Below, in pieces: positions 8,031 to 15,502 of a stretch of DNA of 64,000 bases. How positions within the stretch are numbered: position 1 is the stretch's first letter; each line of letters begins with the position of its first letter. The stretch comes from JACRGC01 sp041305345 (GTDB lineage Archaea > Micrarchaeota > Micrarchaeia > Norongarragalinales > SBBD01), in contig JBFYLP010000001.1 in the NCBI GenBank assembly GCA_041305345.1, forward strand, positions 1 to 64,000. Direction: 5' to 3'. The notes beneath the pieces are model-generated. The model was given only the letters and a program-made list of their open reading frames with translations, was not told where the DNA came from and did no database searches. A program made the position numbers and the translations under genes.

Positions 8031-8045
8031 TGCTTCACGTGATGC
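8031..8045. repeat. 15-bp direct repeat, right copy
   Basis: Second copy of TGCTTCACGTGATGC (first at 6941-6955), overlapping the upstream region of the 7691-7954 gene and just before the promoter of the secreted protein gene. Confidence 0.7.
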
Positions 8046-8056
8046 TTCGGAGCAAC

Positions 8057-8075
8057 GGTTAAAAAGCCCCCCCCC
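8057..8075 (+). promoter_or_regulatory. TATA-like box followed directly by a C9 run
   Basis: GGTTAAAAAG (8057-8066) is a plausible TATA box and nine C follow at 8067-8075, between the box and the expected transcription start near 8087. A good Shine-Dalgarno (GGAGGTGG, about 8097-8104) precedes an ATG at 8109. Length change in the C run would alter the promoter spacing. Confidence 0.5.
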
Positions 8076-8155
8076 AGTAGTACAAAAAAACAATTTGGAG
8101 GTGGTGGAATGGGAATTGGAAGAAAGGTAAAATTAGGATTCGGAACCTGCTTGTA

Positions 8156-8671
8156 ATGGCAGTTTTCGTCGCAGCTGTGACGTACAATCCGCTGTCGGTG
8201 AAGGCGTATAATTTCGTAGCAAGCCCGAACAATCTACTGACGGACGGAAGCGACTACGCTACGTTGCAATATGCGACTAGTATAGTCTGCCCGCTCGGTG
8301 GATTCAGCAAATACCCCGGTGCACCAAACAACTTCTGCATCCACAACACATCTGGTGCTATCATCGGCGGCTGGGAGGTTGTGAATTTCAACAACTATAC
8401 GGGCTACAACACAACGACGATCACGGTGATCGGCACCGACCTGAGCCCCTCGTATACGACCACGGTAAAGGTGTTCAAGACGGGCGTAACCTATGGCAAT
8501 AGCACGGTATGGACCTATGTCGGAGATTGTAATTTCGCAGTTGGCTCCAACCACTCGACCTGCAACCTCAACACATCACTTTCCCCGGTAGGCAACGTGC
8601 TTCTTGGAAGGTTTTCGGGAGGTAGCTTCAGGGGCAACCCGGGAGTGAATTTCGTGCAGATAAGCGGCTGA
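8156..8671 (+). CDS. Secreted surface protein with probable frameshifted signal peptide
   Basis: The uninterrupted frame gives 171 aa starting MAVFVAAVTYNPLSVKAYNF, only the hydrophobic part of a signal peptide. The best Shine-Dalgarno/ATG pair is upstream at 8109 in another frame. Reading MGIGRK from there and moving back one base at AAAG (about 8125) continues as GKIRIRNLLVMAVFV, a full signal peptide with a basic n-region. The mature part is Thr/Asn/Gly-rich with four Cys (possible disulfides) and beta-strand-like repeats, typical of cell-surface proteins. No family is recognised. The start is therefore uncertain: one-base error, recoding, or a shorter protein. Confidence 0.7.
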   Translation: MAVFVAAVTYNPLSVKAYNFVASPNNLLTDGSDYATLQYATSIVCPLGGFSKYPGAPNNFCIHNTSGAIIGGWEVVNFNNYTGYNTTTITVIGTDLSPSYTTTVKVFKTGVTYGNSTVWTYVGDCNFAVGSNHSTCNLNTSLSPVGNVLLGRFSGGSFRGNPGVNFVQISG

Positions 8672-8679
8672 AGTGAATC

Positions 8680-8720
8680 GGGGAGAAATCCCCTTTCTTT
8701 TTTTTATTTTCTTTTTTTTG
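8680..8720 (+). terminator. Hairpin with GAAA loop and T-rich tract
   Basis: GGGGA-GAAA-TCCCC (8680-8693) is followed by TTTCTTTTTTTTATTTTCTTTTTTTT. The T-rich tract is the usual archaeal termination signal; the preceding GNRA-type hairpin is an extra. It separates the secreted protein gene from the convergent methyltransferase gene. Confidence 0.65.
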
Positions 8721-8731
8721 ATAGCTATCGT

Positions 8732-9355
8732 CTACTTTGGCTCTTTCTCCAGAATCAGGTAAATCCTCCTTTTCCTCGCATTCCTTTCGTTGTCTATTTG
8801 GATCGAACCGGAAAACCCCGCTGATTTGAATTCCTTTGCAACCGCGTTCATCTCCTCCTCGCTTTTCGGGTAGAATTGAATCAAGACGCGGCCATTCTTC
8901 CTCAAAACGCGGTAAAATTCGAAGGCTGTTTTCCTCAATTCGGTTTTTGCAGCAAAATCCGCCCTCGAGCTTACCCACTGCAATGCGGAGATGGAGACAA
9001 TTCCATCGAATGAGCTCGCCGGGAATGGGATTTCCCGCATATCCCCATATTTAACGGTAAGTTTTTTTTTGCAGGCCATTGCCAATAACTCCTCAGACAC
9101 ATCGATTCCTGCAACATCATACTCCAGCTCCTTGAGAATTTCCATCCCAAGACCGGTGCCGCAGCCCACATCGAGCAGTTTTGAGTGGGCCGGGAATTGG
9201 GCAAGCTGGAGGCCGCGCAGCAAAATCTTCGCCTGAATGTTCCTTATTGCGTTTTTTTCGTAAATCCTGCCCTCCTCCGACGAATAGAAATCGCCTGCCC
9301 TGCCGGCATACTTCTCCTCCGGCCTCTCCCGCTTCACCTTCCAGCCCATAAGCAT
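8732..9355 (-). CDS. SAM-dependent methyltransferase, Bud23-like
   Basis: The N-terminus RPEEKYAGRAGDFYSSEEGRIYEKNAIRNIQ matches the distinctive start of Bud23 enzymes, which methylate G in small-subunit rRNA. Motif I is LLDVGCGTGLG, motif II GIDVSEELL, followed by SISALQWV. About 207 aa, shorter than eukaryotic Bud23 and lacking its basic C-terminal tail. The start MLMGWKVKRE at 9355 is chosen; ATG 9349 is also possible. Upstream reading would cross the promoter of the divergent DUF192 gene. Confidence 0.75.
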   Translation of the reverse strand: MLMGWKVKRERPEEKYAGRAGDFYSSEEGRIYEKNAIRNIQAKILLRGLQLAQFPAHSKLLDVGCGTGLGMEILKELEYDVAGIDVSEELLAMACKKKLTVKYGDMREIPFPASSFDGIVSISALQWVSSRADFAAKTELRKTAFEFYRVLRKNGRVLIQFYPKSEEEMNAVAKEFKSAGFSGSIQIDNERNARKRRIYLILEKEPK

Positions 9356-9411
9356 CAACGGATAATATGGGTAGGCGAGAGGATAAAAAGCAGTTCGGGT
9401 TAAATCAAAGC

Positions 9412-9768
9412 ATGCAAGCAATTCGAAGCATTTCGAGGAAGAAAACGCTTTGGCACGATTATGAGATTGCGGATACCCCTTGGAAGAAAACAAAGGGGAT
9501 AATGCTCCGAAGGAAGCTGGAAAGGCCGGTTTTGTTTGTTCTCGATTACGAGGATAGGATGAGGGCCGCCATACATTCCTTTTTTTGCCTGATTCGGTTC
9601 GATGCGATATTCCTAAATGGCAGCAAAACGGTCACGGATATCGTGGAAAACATACCCGCCTGGAGGATTTACATCGCCCCAAAAAAGCCCTCGAAATACT
9701 TCATCGAGTGCAAGGCAGGGGAAGCAGGGAAGAAGGGAATGAAAATCGGGGAGAGGTTGGATTGGTAA
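9412..9768 (+). CDS. DUF192 family protein
   Basis: This 118-aa protein begins MQAIRSISRKKTLWHDYEIADTPWKKTKGIMLRR. The pattern (A-T-P/P-x-K-x-x-G-x-M-x-R, then a hydrophobic strand, RFDAIFLN, then PAWRIYIAPKKPSKYFIECKAGEA) is typical of DUF192, a small beta-rich family of unknown role. A TATA-like box (GGATAAAAAG, about 9380-9389) is about 26 bases before the ATG, supporting this start. Confidence 0.75.
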   Translation: MQAIRSISRKKTLWHDYEIADTPWKKTKGIMLRRKLERPVLFVLDYEDRMRAAIHSFFCLIRFDAIFLNGSKTVTDIVENIPAWRIYIAPKKPSKYFIECKAGEAGKKGMKIGERLDW

Positions 9769-10761
9769 TTATTGCCCGTACTGTGGCTTAAGCTTACTTA
9801 AAATCTCGCGGTGGCGGGAGTTTAGCCTATGAAGCAGGGCAATCCTGTTTTCAATTATTTTTTTCCTTTGCCCCGGTGCTTGTTTTGCAAGCCCGTAATG
9901 AAGGCGCAATTCTTCGATGAAAGGCAAGTCATCCTGGGAGGACCGGCCCCGCCTTATTGAATCTATGAAGAAACCCACGCCGATAGCTGCTGCAGCGATT
10001 CCAATGGATTTCGGATGGCTCAAGTCGCGGTCGGAAAACCAAGAGAAAAGAGTGGAAGCCGAACCTGCGGCATTTTCTAAAATGATAGCAAGCCTATTGC
10101 GCTTTAGCCTTTGGGCTTTGGGCGTGAGCAATCCCTTGCTGATGGGCCCGGAAATTTCATTCAAATGCCCGATGATCGAATCGTTTACGGCAATCGCCGT
10201 TTCGTGCATCTTCGCAAGCCGCCTTGCTCCGAACTTAGTCAATGATTTCGCTTTGCCATTCTTGCCGGAGAACAGCTTTTCCATAGTTAACTCATTTGAA
10301 TGTGCAATCAGCTCATCGAACTGCTTGCCCGTAAGTCGTTGCTGTGATTTGAGAAAGCTAACAAAGGCGTCGTACCGCCGCCTCCTTTCAACTGGTTCCG
10401 CGCCCCCATTAAGCTCCTTAAAGCCAAGCTCGTTCAGATGGGCGACCTTCCGCGCATCCAAATCTGCAAGTTTATCCAATGATTTGCTCAATTTTAACGC
10501 TCCAGCGATGAATAGCGGGGCGAAAAGCGGGAATGCCGCAGTAGCAGGTAGGCCAATTGCCGCAAGTCTGGCTCCTTTACGGTTCTGTATAGATGCAGCC
10601 TCCCATTCCCGCTTGAATTCTGCCGTTTCCCTGCTTAGATTTCCCCCTAAAATTGCATCGCGGTTCTTCTCGAAATGGCTCAAAACCTCTTCGATTGCAT
10701 CCAACACCGTGTGCTTCATTATCCGCCGGTTCGTTTCCTCCAATGTCCTAGGCAAGACCAT
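9769..10761 (-). CDS. Unrecognised helical protein with two hydrophobic segments
   Basis: This 330-aa protein is mostly helical and strongly basic. A hydrophobic stretch at about 66-90 (LAAIGLPATAAFPLFAPLFI) and a second at about 252-268 (IGIAAAAIGVGFFIDSI) could be membrane segments. No motif is recognised. The gene is convergent with DUF192, the two stops being adjacent, and lies downstream of the PGI gene in the same direction. Confidence 0.65.
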   Translation of the reverse strand: MVLPRTLEETNRRIMKHTVLDAIEEVLSHFEKNRDAILGGNLSRETAEFKREWEAASIQNRKGARLAAIGLPATAAFPLFAPLFIAGALKLSKSLDKLADLDARKVAHLNELGFKELNGGAEPVERRRRYDAFVSFLKSQQRLTGKQFDELIAHSNELTMEKLFSGKNGKAKSLTKFGARRLAKMHETAIAVNDSIIGHLNEISGPISKGLLTPKAQRLKRNRLAIILENAAGSASTLFSWFSDRDLSHPKSIGIAAAAIGVGFFIDSIRRGRSSQDDLPFIEELRLHYGLAKQAPGQRKKIIENRIALLHRLNSRHREILSKLKPQYGQ

Positions 10762-10803
10762 TCAATCATTCCCGCGTTCGATTTAAAAAAAAGGCACCCA
10801 TAA

Positions 10804-11583
10804 TTATTTCTTCATCTCGACCTGCGCCGGGTCTTTTAGGAAGTCGAATGCTTTTGGGTTTTTGAGGAACATCTCGTAATTCGAGCCCTCCTCGATCTTC
10901 ATCCCAATCACCGGGTTTGCCAGCCTGTTGAATTCCTTCGCACTAATTTCCACCATTGGGAACTGGTGGTAGCTTCCGTTCTTTTTGTTCTCGCCCTCGA
11001 GCACGTACACGGCTGCGCCGTGCTTCTGGCGGTATAGCATGTACTCGCTTCGGAAATTGCTCTCTACGAGGTTATCCATGACAAGCGGCTCGGTTTTAGA
11101 GGGATTAACCGTAACGTGCCCGAAATTTGGCGGCACAAGGACCTTGTCCCCTTTTTTTGCGTGCACCAAAAATACCTTCAGCACCTCGTTGCTAACCCTG
11201 CTCTGCCTAAGCTGCAGGACGTACAGCGCCTCGCCGTGCAGTATCTCGTACAATTCGGGGTAGGTCAGCTTCTGGGTTGCGAGCTCGTGGTAATGGCCGT
11301 AGGTCTTGTTGAATTCCGGCCCGATCTTAAGCGGAGGGAGCACGGTAATGTCGTAGCGCATGCCAGCATTCGTAAAAAGCGCAGCATCCTGCGGCCTTTG
11401 CACGGCCCGGAACATGTAATAAAGCGGCTTTTCCGAAGGCATCTGCAATGCAGCGCCCCTATCAAGCACAACATCGCGCATCTGCCGAACTGTGCGCACA
11501 TCGGCCCTTTGGGGCTGCGACTGCATTAGCAGCTCGTACTTTTCGGTTAGTTCCAGTTCCAACGGCGGATTTTCAATTTTCAT
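10804..11583 (-). CDS. pgiA: Archaeal cupin-type glucose-6-phosphate isomerase
   Basis: The protein interconverts glucose-6-phosphate and fructose-6-phosphate. It has the archaeal cupin PGI signatures: RYDITVLPP, then YGHYHE with metal-binding His, then YPELYEILHGEALYVLQ, and PPNFGHVTVNP with the last metal His. The length (259 aa) is longer than the euryarchaeal enzyme (about 190) because of an N-terminal extension with an ordinary cupin-free helix region. The ATG at 11583 follows a GGAG with 8-base spacing; ATGs at 11592 and 11589 are alternatives. It starts only 21 bases after a tRNA 3' end in the same direction. Confidence 0.85.
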   Translation of the reverse strand: MKIENPPLELELTEKYELLMQSQPQRADVRTVRQMRDVVLDRGAALQMPSEKPLYYMFRAVQRPQDAALFTNAGMRYDITVLPPLKIGPEFNKTYGHYHELATQKLTYPELYEILHGEALYVLQLRQSRVSNEVLKVFLVHAKKGDKVLVPPNFGHVTVNPSKTEPLVMDNLVESNFRSEYMLYRQKHGAAVYVLEGENKKNGSYHQFPMVEISAKEFNRLANPVIGMKIEEGSNYEMFLKNPKAFDFLKDPAQVEMKK

Positions 11584-11603
11584 TCTCATCACTCCTCATA
11601 GAA

Positions 11604-11866
11604 CGGGCCCAGGGGGAATAACAGCCTTGCTTTTCCTTTAGAAAAAGAAAAGCGTATGGCGCCGCAAAAGAAAAATCTGTTTGATTCGGATATCATTGGT
11701 GTTTCCTTGGCGCGGAGCCAATGCACCTTTCTTTTCTACGAAGAAGGGCTTTTCTCTTCGCGGCCCCCAAGAACGAAGTCCTTGTGGGAAGAAAGGAGCA
11801 AGGCATTTGAACCCCCGGCCTACAGCTTAGAAGGCTGCCGCTCTGTCCAGGCTGAGCTATGGGCCC
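11604..11866 (-). tRNA. tRNA-Arg(UCU) with a 188-nt intron in the T-loop
   Basis: The 5' exon (11866-11806) gives acceptor GGGCCCA, D-arm GCTC/GAGC, anticodon arm GCAGC-CTTCTAA-GCTGT (anticodon TCT), variable AGGCC, T-stem GGGGG and T-loop TTCAAA. The 3' exon (11617-11604) gives T, CCCCC, TGGGCCC and discriminator G. The two acceptor strands and the two T-stem strands are perfect complements, so the halves belong together. Joining gives a 75-nt tRNA with loop TTCAAAT. No CCA is encoded. The gene is upstream of and co-directional with pgiA. Confidence 0.9.
11618..11805 (-). other. tRNA intron at position 59/60 with bulge-helix-bulge-like geometry
   Basis: The intron ends pair as GCCTTGC (11804-11798) with GCAAGGC (11630-11624). 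Between this helix and the T-stem there are exactly seven bases on each strand (TTCAAAT and TGTTATT), the spacing of a 4-bp helix with two 3-nt bulges. Cutting after the second base of each bulge leaves a normal seven-base T-loop. The central helix is weak (two pairs, two mismatches). Inside, further hairpins can form. No long ORF is carried on the transcribed strand. Confidence 0.8.
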
Positions 11867-11915
11867 TTGCAGGAATTATTCTAAATTGGCAGAAATAAAA
11901 AGAGCGCCTATTGGC

Positions 11916-12218
11916 CTAGATCACGATTCCTAGGCCCTTAAGGAATGCCGAGAACGCGCCCACCTGCGAATAGAACTGGAGGAAGCCAATTGCAAATGCG
12001 AGAAGCGCCGCAAGCCTGAGCCTTGGGTATTTCAGCCAGATAAGGTAACCGATTCCTGCAGCAGGGGAGATTACCGCCCAAAGGAGGAGCAGCTTGATTT
12101 CCTTGTCAGAAATAAGCAAATCCACCTGCTCTGCAACCGAGCCTACTGATGAGAAATCGTAGCCCTTCATCTGCATGAGGCTTTTCTTGTTTCCAAATGG
12201 CGATATGATGCGAACCAA
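11916..12218 (-). CDS. Small membrane protein
   Basis: This protein of up to 100 aa has two clear membrane segments (about 42-63, LLLLWAVISPAAGIGYLIWL; about 67-87, LRLAALLAFAIGFLQFYSQ) and a hydrophobic end (FSAFLKGLGIVI). It is not recognised. The ATG of MQMKGYDF (12173) is an alternative start, as the first 15 residues are not obviously conserved. It is upstream of the tRNA gene on the same strand. Confidence 0.6.
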   Translation of the reverse strand: MVRIISPFGNKKSLMQMKGYDFSSVGSVAEQVDLLISDKEIKLLLLWAVISPAAGIGYLIWLKYPRLRLAALLAFAIGFLQFYSQVGAFSAFLKGLGIVI

Positions 12219-12381
12219 CTCCTAAGGATTGAAATTCTGGTGGGAAAATAGCTAATTGGAATTGCTATTTAAATGTTATCCTAGAAAAAAGGAAAAAAGT
12301 TGAACGGAATCAATATGTTGGGCTTTCGAAATGAACAAGTCACAAGGGGGAAATCGGGATGGCGGAAAGGGAGGCCGGCTT

Positions 12382-12999
12382 CTAATATTCCGAAATCGTG
12401 TGGTCGGTGTCGTTTAGCAGGACAAGCCGCACCTTCTTCCCCTCGACATCAATCACATTGACGCACGCATTGTTCTGCCGGAATACCGAAATGTGCTCCA
12501 AAGGAAGGCCTATTAGCGAACCTATTATGACGCGGTTGGTTCCGCCGTGGGCGATGATGGCAATTGTCTGCTCCGGATGCGCCCTTATCAGCTTGTGGAT
12601 GACCTTCATGGATCGTTCCTGCACGCGCCGCCAGCTCTCCCCTCCGGGAGGGAGGTAGTCGGGATCGGTGGTGTTTTCGTGCACAAGAAGCCGCGGCTCC
12701 CTTGCTTTCGCATCGCTGTACGCAAGGCCCTCGAACTCGCCAAAATGCCGCTCCTGCAGTTCATGGTAAGTTACGAGCCTTAGCCGGGGGTGGAATTCGA
12801 GGACCGCCTCCGCGGTAACCACGGCACGCCTCATGTCGCTGCTATATATCGCATCCATCCTCTCGGACCGCAGCCTTAATGCAAGGTCCCTTGCCTGCTT
12901 TAGCCCGTGCTCAGCAAGGTTGGCTTCGATGCTGCCTTGGATCTTGTTTGCGATGTTGTAATCCGTAAGCCCGTGGCGGATCAGTAGCAGGCGCGTCAT
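12382..12999 (-). CDS. Histidine phosphatase family protein (phosphoglycerate mutase-like)
   Basis: The start MTRLLLIRHGLTDYN contains the catalytic RHG motif. Other family features are AIYSSDMRRAVVTAEAV, ELQERHFGEFEG and the second catalytic His in IAIIAHGGTNRVI. About 205 aa, the normal size. The substrate (phosphosugar, phosphoglycerate or other) cannot be told. A longer form from 13035 would abut the stop of the upstream GTPase gene and add 12 non-conserved residues. Confidence 0.85.
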   Translation of the reverse strand: MTRLLLIRHGLTDYNIANKIQGSIEANLAEHGLKQARDLALRLRSERMDAIYSSDMRRAVVTAEAVLEFHPRLRLVTYHELQERHFGEFEGLAYSDAKAREPRLLVHENTTDPDYLPPGGESWRRVQERSMKVIHKLIRAHPEQTIAIIAHGGTNRVIIGSLIGLPLEHISVFRQNNACVNVIDVEGKKVRLVLLNDTDHTISEY

Positions 13000-13035
13000 A
13001 TGCAATTCCCCGTCATTAACATAAAAAATTCCCAT

Positions 13036-14205
13036 TCATTTGGCCGATACTATCTTCACGATCTGGTTATGATGCAGTTCAGAGTCCTTGCTTATGCGCA
13101 TCTTCTTCTCGGCATCAATCGCATAGAGCAGGTGCTGGGCGAGATCGGAATGGATCTTTGCGGCCAGGTCAACTGCCTTGCTTCCCTTCCTTAGCAGCAC
13201 GGCATCGGGAAGCACCTTCCCGAAATGGTTGCAAAAATGCACCTCGTCCTCAACAGGGTATACTACGATTTGGTCGAGAAGGTCGAATGCGCAGTAATTG
13301 ATCAAATCCTGCACTCCGGTCGAGCCATACTTGTGAATGACATTGGTTTGGAATTTTAAGAGGGCGTTTTTGATCGGGTCGGAAAGGCCCTCCTGCACCA
13401 CCTGGAAGTCCCTTCCCTCGTACCTGATGAGCCCCCTCTCCTGCGCCTTCCTCAAAGCGAGCTCCGTGTCTGCAGAAACGGGGAATATTTTGTAATTTGG
13501 GAACTCGGATTTCAATTTTTCAACGTTTCCTTCCGCGTGCTCCGAATCGATCTTGTTTGCTGCGATCACAATTGGTTTCGTGCGCTGCCTAACTATCTTG
13601 GCTACATCCATCAGCTGCTCCCTGCTCCACTCCCAATGAGCCTCATTCAGCTCGAGCTCCATCACCGCATGGTTCAAGTCATCGTATGTGATTTTCAATC
13701 CGGAAAGAAGTTCAGCCAAATCGGCCAATTTCCTCATCTTCGCCTTTTGCGAATTGCGCCTTAGGACATCTGCATACCAGAAATCGAGTTCGCTTTCAAT
13801 GAGTGAGATATCGGCCAAGGGATCGTGCGTTCCGGTGGGGCATACGTTTCCCGCATCATCAGTGCCGCCCGATGCATCGGCCACCAAAACAACGCAATCT
13901 GCGGTTGCCACATCAGCAAGGAACTGGTTGCCCATCCCCTTTCCCTCGTGCGCACCTTCAACAAGGCCCGCTACATCAAGAACGTTTATTGGAATCCGCC
14001 GGATTCCCAAAACGCATTTGCTATTGTTCGGATTGCACTCCTTCTTGATTTTCAGGTGGGGGCATTCGGAGCTTGCGAACGCCACGCCCTTGTTTGGGTC
14101 TATTGTCGTGAATGGGTAATTCGCAACAGCTGCATTCCCAAGGGTAAGCGCATTGAACAGCGTGCTCTTCCCCTTGTTTGGCAGTCCAATGAGCGCGATT
14201 AGCAT
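13036..14205 (-). CDS. OBG-family GTPase (YchF/DRG-like) with C-terminal TGS-like domain
   Basis: This 389-aa protein begins MLIALIGLPNKGKSTLFNAL (G1 motif). It also has G2-region PFTTIDPN, G3 DVAGLVEGAHEGKGMGNQFL and G4 ANKID. The C-terminal part (VVYPVEDEVHFCNHFGKVLPDAVLLRKGSKAVDLAAKIHSDL) looks like a TGS domain. Members of this family bind ribosomes. It is divergent from the RFC-L gene and followed by the phosphatase gene. The ATG at 14205 is preferred because the extra 10 residues from 14235 precede the conserved G-domain start. Confidence 0.9.
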   Translation of the reverse strand: MLIALIGLPNKGKSTLFNALTLGNAAVANYPFTTIDPNKGVAFASSECPHLKIKKECNPNNSKCVLGIRRIPINVLDVAGLVEGAHEGKGMGNQFLADVATADCVVLVADASGGTDDAGNVCPTGTHDPLADISLIESELDFWYADVLRRNSQKAKMRKLADLAELLSGLKITYDDLNHAVMELELNEAHWEWSREQLMDVAKIVRQRTKPIVIAANKIDSEHAEGNVEKLKSEFPNYKIFPVSADTELALRKAQERGLIRYEGRDFQVVQEGLSDPIKNALLKFQTNVIHKYGSTGVQDLINYCAFDLLDQIVVYPVEDEVHFCNHFGKVLPDAVLLRKGSKAVDLAAKIHSDLAQHLLYAIDAEKKMRISKDSELHHNQIVKIVSAK

Positions 14206-14290
14206 ATTCCCAAACCCACACTTAGAAATCCACACGCATCAATTAAAAGGTTCTCAAACCAATGATTATGCCTTTTGGGGGAAAGAAAAC

Positions 14291-15502
14291 ATGGCACGCG
14301 CAGGCGAATTGCTAACAGTCAAGTACGCACCGCAGAAGTTGTCGGAGGTTGCGGGGAACGAGGATGCGAAGGAGGAGATCAGGAAATGGGCGCTAGAGGC
14401 CGACAGGGGTAAGAAAATGCAGCCGCTCCTAATCCACGGGGCTGTTGGAATTGGGAAATCCGCAGCAGCGCACGGCCTTGCAAGGGAGATGGGCTGGGAC
14501 ATAATTGAAACGAATGCATCGGACCTTAGGGATGCGGAAACGCTAAGGAAAATATACGGCCTAGGAGCCGCTTCGGGGGGGCTTTACGGAGAGAAGAGGA
14601 TGATTCTGATCGATGAGATAGATTCCGTCTCCGACAGGCAGGAGTTCCCAGCGATATCGCAGATGATCAAGGAGAGCTCGCAGCCAATCGTTTTGATTGC
14701 AAACGATATCTGGAACCCGAAACTTTCTTCCCTAAGGTTTGGATGCAAGCAAGTCGAGATGAAAAAGGTCAATTCCGCAAGCATAAGGAAGGCGCTTTCC
14801 GAAATTGCCTTGAATGAGGGGATGGGAGATGGCGAGAAGGTGGAGGAGATAGCAAAGGGCGCATCCGGGGACATCAGGGGCGCATTGAATGATTTTCAGG
14901 GGACTTCGGAAATGGAAAACTTCGATACCCAAAGGTTTGGAAGGGATAGGGAGGAGAACATATTCGATGCCGTAAGGACGGTTTTCAAGACGATGCATTA
15001 CGGCCACGCAAGGGAAGCTGGGGAGAACTACAATACGCAGGAATTCGACCTGTTTTCAAAATGGATCGAGGAGAACATTCCGCTCGAGTATGAAAAAAAC
15101 GAGGAGGTTGCAGAGGCGTTCCATTGGCTTTCAAGGGCGGACATATTCCGGGGAAGGATAATGAGAAGGCAGCACTGGGGCTTTTTGAAGTACGTGAACG
15201 CGCTCGCAACCGCGGGGGTGGCGCTTAGCAAGCAAGATACCTACAGGAAATTTTCGAAGTACCAATTCCCAAGCTCGATTAGGATGCTAGGGCAGACGCG
15301 CAAGAACAGGGAGCTCTTGAAGTCAATGAACAGGAAGGTCGCCCAAAAGCTGCACGTCTCGGTTTGGGATGCGGCAATTGCAACATCGGCGCTCTCAAAG
15401 CTGGAGGGATTTCCGGCGTATTTTGGCCTTTCGGAAGACGAGCAATCACTTGCGGCCGAACTTCACAAGCACGAAGAGCACAAGAAGGGAAAACGCCCCT
15501 AG
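14291..15502 (+). CDS. rfcL: Replication factor C large subunit
   Basis: This 403-aa clamp-loader AAA+ ATPase starts MARAGELLTVKYAPQKLSEVAGNEDA. Walker A is GAVGIGKSA, Walker B LIDEIDS, sensor 1 in VLIANDIWN, and sensor 2 in GDIRGALND. It loads PCNA (34.6 kb) with the RFC small subunit, which is not in the window. The C-terminus is charged and ends KKGKRP without a clear PIP box. The 3' end overlaps the convergent membrane protein gene by 57 bases. Confidence 0.92.
   Translation: MARAGELLTVKYAPQKLSEVAGNEDAKEEIRKWALEADRGKKMQPLLIHGAVGIGKSAAAHGLAREMGWDIIETNASDLRDAETLRKIYGLGAASGGLYGEKRMILIDEIDSVSDRQEFPAISQMIKESSQPIVLIANDIWNPKLSSLRFGCKQVEMKKVNSASIRKALSEIALNEGMGDGEKVEEIAKGASGDIRGALNDFQGTSEMENFDTQRFGRDREENIFDAVRTVFKTMHYGHAREAGENYNTQEFDLFSKWIEENIPLEYEKNEEVAEAFHWLSRADIFRGRIMRRQHWGFLKYVNALATAGVALSKQDTYRKFSKYQFPSSIRMLGQTRKNRELLKSMNRKVAQKLHVSVWDAAIATSALSKLEGFPAYFGLSEDEQSLAAELHKHEEHKKGKRP

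Noticed and set aside
11656..11898. 80-aa plus-strand ORF across the tRNA-Arg locus
   Set aside because: It runs antisense through the tRNA exons and intron; the RNA gene explains the sequence.
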